A stretch of 7,925 bases of DNA, taken from Bdellovibrio sp. CG10_big_fil_rev_8_21_14_0_10_47_8. GTDB lineage: Bacteria; Bdellovibrionota; Bdellovibrionia; Bdellovibrionales; Bdellovibrionaceae. The stretch covers positions 6,604 through 14,528 of the forward strand of contig PEZR01000058.1 in the NCBI GenBank assembly GCA_002773975.1. The letters run 5' to 3'. Below are positions 1-5,094 of this stretch, in pieces. Each line of letters opens with the position of its first letter. Position 1 is the stretch's first letter. Position numbers and translations under genes: made by a program. The notes under the pieces are model-generated. The model saw only the letters and a list, made by a program, of their open reading frames with translations. It did not search any database and was not told the DNA's origin.

Positions 1-175
1 CGACAACGTCCGATCCACGAAGAACATTTACCATCAAACCTTCGGAAGTACGCACGACGGCGGACTTTAAACCCTTTGCTAGATCCATCGGAACTGAGGC
101 CTGCAAAGGAGTCGGCATAAGACCAATGTTCATGGCAAAAAGAGCAGCAATAAATAGATGTGTAAACTGTTTCAT
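1..175 (-). CDS. N-terminal part of an exported protein of unknown function (cut by left edge)
   Basis: An ATG at 175-173 opens a minus-strand frame of 58 codons that runs off the left edge with no stop. The product starts MKQFTHLFIAALFAMN, followed by a hydrophobic stretch to about residue 20 and then PTPLQA-S. This is a typical Sec signal peptide: a short positive n-region, a hydrophobic core, and an AxA-like LQA cleavage site near residue 26. The mature part begins SVPMDLAKGLKSAVVRTSEG, a mildly basic, non-membrane sequence that I do not recognise. The protein is probably periplasmic or outer-membrane. It lies downstream of motB on the same strand, separated by 146 nt, and a candidate promoter in that spacer suggests its own transcript. 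The ribosome binding site is weak. The frame and signal peptide are clear; the function is unknown. Confidence 0.75.
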   Translation of the reverse strand, partial: MKQFTHLFIAALFAMNIGLMPTPLQASVPMDLAKGLKSAVVRTSEGLMVNVLRGSDVV

Positions 176-266
176 GCCCGATCAAAGAGCAAGGGAGATG
201 CCCCCAAGGATCGAACCAATGGGTTCTGGGCCTCTACCAAGGTCCAAGCAAGGTTCAAGGAGACAA

Positions 267-316
267 TTTTAGAGTGCGGGTGACCAAACTTTAGACATCG
301 TCTCAATATGAGACAA
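267..316 (-). promoter_or_regulatory. Candidate promoter for the leftmost gene, with sigma-70 and sigma-28 readings
   Basis: Read on the minus strand, TTGTCT (316-311) and TAAAGT (293-288) are separated by exactly 17 nt, each with four of six matches to the sigma-70 -35 and -10 boxes. The same segment has TAAAGTTT (293-286), identical to the flagellar sigma-28 (FliA) -35 consensus. Eleven nt further is CTCTAAAA (274-267), which shares only four of eight bases with the FliA -10 box GCCGATAA. Either reading places the start site about 75-110 nt before the ATG at 175. The position directly after motAB makes a flagellar sigma plausible, but the -10 match is poor and the call is tentative. Confidence 0.35.
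300..314. repeat. Perfect 15-bp palindrome, operator-like
   Basis: GTCTCAATATGAGAC has two perfect 6-bp arms (GTCTCA and TGAGAC) around a 3-base centre. It starts 8 nt after the motB stop codon and occupies the -35/spacer region of the candidate sigma-70 promoter for the leftmost gene, where a repressor site would be expected. No T-run follows on either strand, so it does not look like an intrinsic terminator. GAGACAAT at its right arm (310-317) occurs again at 260-267. The palindrome is directly visible; an operator role is inference. Confidence 0.4.
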
Positions 317-321
317 TCGCT

Positions 322-1053
322 CTAGTCTTCGCGCCGGTTCATAACCAGAATCTCAATTCGGCGATTTTTTTCGCGACTGGACTCATCGATATTCCGAACG
401 AGAGGTCGATATTGACCGTAAGAAACCGCCGACAAGTGGCTGGGTTCAATTTCGTGGTATTTGGATAGATATCGAACGACGCTGGTTGCCCTGAGGCCGG
501 CCAGTTCCCAATTCGTTTCCGATGTTCGCCCGGTTAGGCTTTGATCATCAGTGTGACCTTCGATAACAATATCTCTGTTCGAAAGCTTCAAAACCCGAGC
601 GATTTTATCTAGTGACTTGAGGGCTGGCATCCGCAATTTCGAAGATCCAGACGGAAAAAATCTGGAGGCAGCCAAAGTAATTCGAACACCCTGCCGATCT
701 CTGGAAATCGATCCAATGGTTTCTTTTCTTTCCTCGTCAGACATTGTTTTTCGCAAAAGTCTCTCAATGGAATCTTCAAGTTCGGCATTTCCAATATCTC
801 TTTTTTGAACCAAATCCAGAGGGTCAAAAAGTTGACCCAGCGGATTTCCCAGGTCTTGATTACGCTCTCCAGCGCCACCAATCATTTTAAAACTAGCGCG
901 AACAGAATCTTCGAACTTTTTTTCTTTCTCTTCGTTCTGGGTCGAAGTCGCATAAAGAACGACGAAAAATGCAAACAGCAAGGTAATGAAATCCGCATAG
1001 GACACCAACCAGCGTTCATGATTTTCATGTTCCTCATGGCGTTTTTTGATCAT
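322..1053 (-). CDS. motB: Flagellar stator protein MotB
   Basis: MotB (243 aa) forms the peptidoglycan-anchored half of the flagellar stator; with MotA it makes an inner-membrane ion channel that drives rotation. Residues 14-36 are the single membrane helix, with the motif RWLVSYADFITLLFAFF. Asp21 is the ion-carrying residue equivalent to Asp32 of E. coli MotB. A charged plug/linker region follows at about 38-120. The C-terminal OmpA-like peptidoglycan-binding domain spans about 122-238, with GHTDD at 166-170, NWELAGLRA at 181-189 and NRRIEI at 230-235. The start codon overlaps the motA stop as ATGA (1050-1053), and AAGG lies 7 nt upstream, so the two are translationally coupled. The length is slightly short for MotB, mainly in the linker, but no key residue is missing. 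Whether protons or sodium are used cannot be decided from sequence alone. Confidence 0.97.
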   Translation of the reverse strand: MIKKRHEEHENHERWLVSYADFITLLFAFFVVLYATSTQNEEKEKKFEDSVRASFKMIGGAGERNQDLGNPLGQLFDPLDLVQKRDIGNAELEDSIERLLRKTMSDEERKETIGSISRDRQGVRITLAASRFFPSGSSKLRMPALKSLDKIARVLKLSNRDIVIEGHTDDQSLTGRTSETNWELAGLRATSVVRYLSKYHEIEPSHLSAVSYGQYRPLVRNIDESSREKNRRIEILVMNRRED

Positions 1054-1805
1054 GCCTTGACCTTGTCCACAAAGGATCTCAACTTCATTTCAGTCAGCGT
1101 TGGCGAAAGACCCATTTGAATGCTCAGGCCACCTTCAAGAATCATTTCTTTAATCAATGTTCTGTGATGCACGTATTTTTTAACTTTACTTCCGAAGGGC
1201 AGCAGAATGAGATTCGCAGATCCGACACCATAGATCGTCGCCACAAAGGCGACGGCGATTCCCGCTCCCAATTTACTGGTGTCACTTAGGTTTCCCATCA
1301 CATGAATTAAACCCAGGACTGCGCCAATGATTCCGATGGTCGGCGCAAATCCGCCGGCGTCGGTCCAGACCTTAGCGCCCCCGAGCATTTTTTCTTCTTC
1401 ATGATGAATCTGTGTTTCAAAAACGTCCCGAAGAACTTTCGCATCAATGCCATCAACTACTCCACGTAGAACACTCTGCAAAAAATTATTCGATAGCTTT
1501 GATATTCTGGGTTCAAGACCAACGATCGATTCTTTTCTTGCAAATCGATTACAATCAAGAATTTCCTGAATGATCTTTTCCGTCTCTTCAAGCTTCGGCT
1601 TGGCTACGGCTTCTTTGGCCAACTTCCAAGCCAGCGTCAGATCGTCTCTTTTGGAGGCCACGATCACTGCGCCGAAGGTTCCACAAAAGACGATCACCGC
1701 CGCCGCCCCTTGACCCAAAGAAGCGATATGCCCTCCTTCGATCACATTTCCAAGAAGGATCCCGCCAATTCCCAATATGATTCCGAACAGTGTGGTTAAT
1801 TCCAT
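1050..1805 (-). CDS. motA: Flagellar stator protein MotA
   Basis: MotA (251 aa with this start) is the inner-membrane stator subunit that couples ion flow to torque through contacts with FliG. The product begins MELTTLFGIILGIGG, the usual MotA first helix. Helices lie at about 1-20, 33-52, 152-172 and 181-204. Pro155 in GGFAPT and Pro203 in LLPFG correspond to the conserved prolines next to the channel. In the cytoplasmic loop Arg90 and Glu98 sit at the same spacing as the FliG-contacting residues of E. coli MotA. The frame is open 33 codons further upstream, but that part (MKNWPSTKAGG...) is not MotA-like, whereas GAGGT stands 8 nt before the ATG at 1805; I therefore chose the internal start. 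The gene is first in the motAB operon, overlaps motB by 4 nt, and has a structured leader. Confidence 0.96.
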   Translation of the reverse strand: MELTTLFGIILGIGGILLGNVIEGGHIASLGQGAAAVIVFCGTFGAVIVASKRDDLTLAWKLAKEAVAKPKLEETEKIIQEILDCNRFARKESIVGLEPRISKLSNNFLQSVLRGVVDGIDAKVLRDVFETQIHHEEEKMLGGAKVWTDAGGFAPTIGIIGAVLGLIHVMGNLSDTSKLGAGIAVAFVATIYGVGSANLILLPFGSKVKKYVHHRTLIKEMILEGGLSIQMGLSPTLTEMKLRSFVDKVKA

Positions 1806-1813
1806 GTTGCAAT

Positions 1814-1818
1814 ACCTC
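1814..1818 (-). promoter_or_regulatory. Ribosome binding site that fixes the motA start
   Basis: On the minus strand GAGGT lies 8 nt upstream of the ATG at 1805-1803. A second purine-rich site, GAGAGGT (1827-1821), lies just before it. The site supports the MELTTLFG start over the longer open frame. The upstream copy falls in the 3' arm of a possible leader hairpin. Confidence 0.7.
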
Positions 1819-1822
1819 GCAC

Positions 1823-1892
1823 CTCTCGACAGTTTGCCACAAAGCATGATCAGGCAGAAGCGACAGATCATCCCCCCTGCCTTTGTCGAGGG
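1823..1892 (-). promoter_or_regulatory. Foldable 5' leader of motA with nested and alternative stems
   Basis: An outer inverted repeat pairs 1823-1831 with 1884-1892 over 9 bp, including one G-T wobble; its core is CTCGACA/TGTCGAG. Nested inside, ATGATC (1846-1851) pairs perfectly with GATCAT (1866-1871). A competing fold uses GGCAG (1853-1857) with CTGCC (1877-1881), extended by ACAAA (1839-1843) with TTTGT (1882-1886). On the motA transcript, the outer stem takes up the upstream of two Shine-Dalgarno-like sites (1821-1827). There is no T-run, so it is not a terminator. The complementarity is visible; a regulatory role is inferred. It could also be chance. Confidence 0.35.
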
Positions 1893-1911
1893 CCAGTTTT
1901 TCAAATGCCCT

Positions 1912-1940
1912 AGACTTTTATTGAGTGACGGAGACTTTTA
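1912..1940. repeat. 9-bp direct repeat AGACTTTTA at exactly 20-bp spacing
   Basis: AGACTTTTA occurs at 1912-1920 and again at 1932-1940, a period of 20 bp or about two helical turns, in the divergent spacer between motA and the PAP2 gene. The copies lie 20-48 nt before the PAP2 start codon, where they could affect either direction. A related TAGACTTTT occurs on the minus strand at 6100-6092, between typA and the ABC genes. A binding site for a tandem dimer is possible. I see no convincing -35/-10 pair for the PAP2 operon in this spacer. Confidence 0.4.
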
Positions 1941-1959
1941 GCCAAGTTAAGTTCGGTCT

Positions 1960-2535
1960 ATGAACATTTTTGAAACCATGGACCAAGCCATCTTTCATTT
2001 TATCAATACCTCGTTGACGAACTCTGTCTTTGATATCTTTTTCCCCTCCATTACTGATCTTCACAAGACGGACATGTTTAAAATTTTTTTTATCCCTCTT
2101 TTCATTGTCACTATGGTTTGGGTTCGGCGCCGATCTGGCCTCATTTTGACGGTCATGTTCGCCTTGAGCATGGGGTTGGCAGACAAATTCGGCAATATCC
2201 TGAAGCACTTCTGGGAGAGAAATCGACCATTCATGGCTGGCATCGATGCCATTCAACGAAGTCCGGCTGGGGGTTTTAGTTTTCCGTCAAATCACTCAGT
2301 CACAATGTTTTGTATGGCTTTTTTTCTGAGCCGATTTTTTCCGCAATATCGAGTTTTGTTTTTTACCATCGCCTCTTTGGTTGCATTTAGCCGCATCTAC
2401 AATGGTGTCCATTTTCCAGCTGACGTTTTTGCTGGAGCCTTGATTGGTAGCACCTTTGGATATTTTGGCTCAAAAGCTACCGTCAAATTTCTGGAAAAAA
2501 TGAAATACCAAAAAAAGGAAAAACAAAATGGCTAG
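1960..2535 (+). CDS. PAP2-family membrane phosphatase
   Basis: This 191-aa integral membrane protein belongs to the PAP2 (type 2 phosphatidic acid phosphatase) superfamily, which removes phosphate from lipid phosphates and pyrophosphates such as phosphatidic acid, phosphatidylglycerophosphate or undecaprenyl pyrophosphate. All three signature motifs are present: K82-x6-R89-P90 (KHFWERNRP), PSNH at 109-112 with the general-acid His112, and S144-R145-x5-H151-x3-D155 (SRIYNGVHFPAD) with the presumed nucleophile His151. Hydrophobic segments at about 39-55, 60-76, 112-126, 130-147 and 154-170 surround the motifs. The tail is very lysine-rich (KMKYQKKEKQNG), partly because its codons also supply the ribosome binding site of the next gene. 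It is first in a three-gene operon and overlaps the next gene by 8 nt. Its own ribosome binding site is weak. The substrate is not decided by sequence; the undecaprenyl carrier is favoured by the mtgA neighbour. Confidence 0.92.
   Translation: MNIFETMDQAIFHFINTSLTNSVFDIFFPSITDLHKTDMFKIFFIPLFIVTMVWVRRRSGLILTVMFALSMGLADKFGNILKHFWERNRPFMAGIDAIQRSPAGGFSFPSNHSVTMFCMAFFLSRFFPQYRVLFFTIASLVAFSRIYNGVHFPADVFAGALIGSTFGYFGSKATVKFLEKMKYQKKEKQNG
2515..2520 (+). promoter_or_regulatory. Ribosome binding site inside the PAP2 gene
   Basis: AAGGAA lies 7 nt before the ATG at 2528, inside an A-rich stretch that also codes the lysine-rich tail of the PAP2 protein. The start ATG and the PAP2 stop share ATGGCTAG (2528-2535), so ribosomes finishing PAP2 can restart at once. 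Confidence 0.6.
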
Positions 2536-3541
2536 AGTTCTTGTTACCGGAGCCAATGGATTTTTGGGAAGTTGGGTCGTCAGACGCTTGATCCAAGAAG
2601 GAAATCACGTTTTTCCCCTTATTCGAAAATCCAGCAACCTCAGTGAGCTCGATGGCATTGTGGCCGATTACCGGTACGGCGACGTCACTGATCTTCACAG
2701 TCTCTTAGATGCCTTTCATGGAATTGATACCGTCTTTCACTTAGCTGGCCTGATCGCTTATAAAAAATCAGAACGCACTCGCATGGAAAATATCAATGTT
2801 GGGGGCACTGCAAATGTGCTCGAGGCCTGTCGTGCCAATTCAGTGCGAAAGCTCGTGTATTTGAGTTCCGTCGTAGCTGTTGGAGCTAGTTTTACCCCCG
2901 ATCACATACTCAATGAAGACTCTGAGTACAATCTTTCTGACCTGAACATGGGTTATTTTGAAACCAAAAGAAAAGCAGAACACCTGGTCAAAGAAGCTTG
3001 TGACAAGAATCGTGTGGATGCCGTCATGCTCAATCCGAGCACGATCTACGGACCTGGCGATGCAAAAAAAGGCAGTCGCAAAACCCAGGTCAAGGTAGCT
3101 CGCGGAGAATTTCCATTTTATACATCAGGTGGAGTAAATGTAGTTTCCGTTCACGACGCCGTCGATGGAATTTTATCAGCCTGGAAAAAGGGCCGCACGG
3201 GTGAGAGATATATTCTTGCCGGAGAAAATATTTTAATTAAAGATCTCTTCGCCATCATCGCTCGCTGTGCCGGCGAAAGGCCTCCGACCCTGGAGCTCCC
3301 GACCTCGGCTCTTCATGCAATGGGAATTTTTGGCGACATCCTGGCAACTGTCGGTCTGCCCTCCTCCATCAGTCGTGAAAATGCCTGGAGCTCAACTCTC
3401 TATCATTGGTTTGATTCTTCGAAAGCCCAGTCTGAGCTTGACTTCAAACCACGACCTGCTGAAATGGCCATTGCTGAAAGCGTTGAATGGATGAGAACCC
3501 ATGGTCTACTTAACAAAAAAGACACTTCTTCTATTGGCTAA
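2528..3541 (+). CDS. Extended SDR: NAD(P)-dependent epimerase/reductase, HpnA/dihydroflavonol-reductase type
   Basis: The product (337 aa, the normal length for an extended short-chain dehydrogenase/reductase) starts with the Rossmann dinucleotide-binding motif GANGFLG at residues 8-14. It continues with DVT at 52-54, HLAG at 71-74, the active-site serine region LSSVVAVG at 112-119, and the catalytic Y143-x3-K147 pair in GYFETK. NPSTIYGPGD at 169-178 and the VSVHDAVDG segment at 207-214 are typical of the HpnA/dihydroflavonol-4-reductase-like branch of the NAD-dependent epimerase family. Such enzymes reduce or epimerise nucleotide sugars, sterol-like or hopanoid intermediates; the substrate here is unknown. 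I see no hopanoid genes in the window, so the hpnA symbol is not applied. It is a soluble cytoplasmic enzyme without a signal peptide, placed between two membrane proteins. Its start overlaps the PAP2 stop by 8 nt, and its last 41 nt overlap the mtgA start region. Confidence 0.92.
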   Translation: MARVLVTGANGFLGSWVVRRLIQEGNHVFPLIRKSSNLSELDGIVADYRYGDVTDLHSLLDAFHGIDTVFHLAGLIAYKKSERTRMENINVGGTANVLEACRANSVRKLVYLSSVVAVGASFTPDHILNEDSEYNLSDLNMGYFETKRKAEHLVKEACDKNRVDAVMLNPSTIYGPGDAKKGSRKTQVKVARGEFPFYTSGGVNVVSVHDAVDGILSAWKKGRTGERYILAGENILIKDLFAIIARCAGERPPTLELPTSALHAMGIFGDILATVGLPSSISRENAWSSTLYHWFDSSKAQSELDFKPRPAEMAIAESVEWMRTHGLLNKKDTSSIG

Positions 3542-4328
3542 AGTCATCGGCGCGATGGCTCTGGTCATCGGCTTGGTTTGTCTATGGCTATTTTCGAAAA
3601 TACCCACCAATCAAGAGATCAAGGGTTGTCTCACCACCAAAATGTACCACGTTAAACTGTGTCCAAGCTCTGGGCAATATGTTCGGCTCTCACAAATATC
3701 CAACTATTTACAAAAATCTGTGGTCTTGAGCGAGGACTCGTCATTTTGGACTCATCAGGGATTTGATCTGCAAGAAATTCAGAATAGTCTCAAGTCCAAT
3801 CTTGAGAAGGGTCGTTTTGTTCGAGGTGGTTCAACGATCACACAACAGCTGGCAAAAAATATGTTTCTCAGCAAAGAAAAAACTCTGGGCCGAAAAATCG
3901 TTGAAGCCTTCATCACCATTCGTATTGAAAAAGTTCTTTCGAAAAAGGAGATCTTAGAAAGATATCTGAACGTCGTTCAGTTTGGAAAAGAGCTTTTTGG
4001 AGTTAAACAGGCAGCGGCTTTCTATTTCAAAAAGGACCCCCAAGATCTTGATGTTGTTGAATCAACTTTTCTCACATTTCTTCTTCCGAATCCTGAGGTC
4101 TACTCTAAGTCCTTTTACAAACAACATTTGACTGCGTTTGCCCAAGAGCGTTTACGGCAAATGATTGATCGACTTTACCAATATAATCGAATTTCAGAGG
4201 AAGAATATCTCACGGCCAAAAGTGAACTTGAATACTTTCTCACTGGAAAAGAGCCTCCGGTGATTGATCCAGCCATTGATGATCTTAACGAAGAAGAGGC
4301 TGAGCCTAGTGAATCAACTTTTTACTGA
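3501..4328 (+). CDS. mtgA: Monofunctional peptidoglycan glycosyltransferase (GT51)
   Basis: This 275-aa GT51 enzyme polymerises lipid II into glycan strands at the outer face of the inner membrane and releases undecaprenyl pyrophosphate. Residues 8-32 form the membrane anchor after a KK pair. The family motifs follow in order: VLSEDSSFWTHQGFD at 75-89 with catalytic Glu78, RGGSTITQQLAKN at 108-120, RKIVEAF at 131-137 with the second Glu135, EILERYLN at 150-157, then GVKQAAAFYF at 167-176 and LLPNP at 194-198. There is no transpeptidase domain. The length is somewhat above the usual 225-245 aa because of an acidic tail (about 251-275). The chosen ATG overlaps the SDR gene by 41 nt and has only GGATGAG 5 nt upstream. 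An ATG at 3555 would still keep a membrane segment and reduce the overlap, so the exact start is uncertain. The 3' end overlaps the opposing permease gene by 23 nt. Confidence 0.95.
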   Translation: MVYLTKKTLLLLAKVIGAMALVIGLVCLWLFSKIPTNQEIKGCLTTKMYHVKLCPSSGQYVRLSQISNYLQKSVVLSEDSSFWTHQGFDLQEIQNSLKSNLEKGRFVRGGSTITQQLAKNMFLSKEKTLGRKIVEAFITIRIEKVLSKKEILERYLNVVQFGKELFGVKQAAAFYFKKDPQDLDVVESTFLTFLLPNPEVYSKSFYKQHLTAFAQERLRQMIDRLYQYNRISEEEYLTAKSELEYFLTGKEPPVIDPAIDDLNEEEAEPSESTFY

Positions 4329-5094
4329 TCCGGCCTTGAACTGCTCTAACAACCAACAATGTTAATAACAGAAGAACCAGAATATGCAGGCCAATTTGCC
4401 ACCAGGGCATGCCTCCAAGCAGAATTCCGCGAACAGCTCCGACCGCATGGGTCAGCGGCAGAAGATAAACCAAATATTTTAACGCCACGGGCATCTGCTC
4501 TAAGGGAAAATAGGTTCCACAAATAAATGACATCGGAACGATAAATCCTGAAGTCGGAACTGAAATCTGATCGTGGCTTTTTATGAATGAAACGACAAGC
4601 AAACCAAGACTTGAAAATAGAATTGCACAAATGAATACCACCAACAGCGCTGGAATAATCAAAAGGTTGTCGGTATGTCCAAAGACAGTCGCCACCAACG
4701 TGACCCCCAATGCGCTCAGAAACCCCTTGCTCCCACCCCAAAGAATTTCCCCAAAAATAATCTCTTTGGGCTCTAAGGGTGACAGAATCATCGCCTGATA
4801 TATCTTTTGAAAATTGAGTTTTGAGTAAGACCCGTAGGCTGTTTCGAAAAATGCCACCATCATTGCTGTCAAGCAGAGAAGAGCCGGAAAGAAAAAATCA
4901 ACATAAGCAACGCCCTGAATGCTGGAAATAAAGGCTCCAACACCATACCCAATGGAAAAGAGAACAAATGTTGGCTCAACCACCATCCAAAATAAATTCA
5001 CAATCCATGACTTGCGAAAGACAAGAAAGTTTCTGCCCCAGACATTCCAAATTCCAACACGCTTGAGATAGAGATCTTTTCCAGATGAAATCAT
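4306..5094 (-). CDS. ABC-2 type exporter permease, NodJ-like
   Basis: This 262-aa protein is the membrane subunit of an ABC-2 type exporter and has the same length as NodJ-family permeases. Hydrophobic segments at about 31-55, 66-87, 115-139, 145-171, 178-197 and 233-251 give the expected six-helix layout. The cytoplasmic stretch NFQKIYQAMILSPLEPKEII (94-113) and the segment SGFIVPMSFICGTYFPLEQM (182-201) match the conserved region of this family, where a loop couples to the ATPase and FPLEQMP precedes LLPLTHAV. The start overlaps the ATPase stop as ATGA (5091-5094), so the two are made together. Relatives export lipo-chitooligosaccharides (NodIJ), drugs or polysaccharide precursors; nothing here identifies the cargo, so no gene symbol is given. 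Its stop codon lies inside the 3' end of mtgA on the other strand. Confidence 0.92.
   Translation of the reverse strand: MISSGKDLYLKRVGIWNVWGRNFLVFRKSWIVNLFWMVVEPTFVLFSIGYGVGAFISSIQGVAYVDFFFPALLCLTAMMVAFFETAYGSYSKLNFQKIYQAMILSPLEPKEIIFGEILWGGSKGFLSALGVTLVATVFGHTDNLLIIPALLVVFICAILFSSLGLLVVSFIKSHDQISVPTSGFIVPMSFICGTYFPLEQMPVALKYLVYLLPLTHAVGAVRGILLGGMPWWQIGLHILVLLLLTLLVVRAVQGRISKKLIH

Noticed and set aside
208..217. GGTTCGATCC on the minus strand resembles the T-arm of a tRNA.
   Set aside because: The bases around it do not form a T-stem, and no acceptor, D or anticodon arm can be drawn in the flanking sequence.
300..314. Palindrome after motB as an intrinsic terminator.
   Set aside because: The arms are only 6 bp with moderate GC, and no T-run follows on either strand; an operator-like reading fits better.
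805..1119. A 104-codon plus-strand open frame across the motB/motA junction.
   Set aside because: It is antisense to strongly supported motB and motA codons and its product has no recognisable features.
1806..1904. Extension of motA by 33 codons to a start at 1904.
   Set aside because: The added residues are unlike MotA N-termini, the normal first helix starts at the ATG at 1805, and a good ribosome binding site stands before that ATG.
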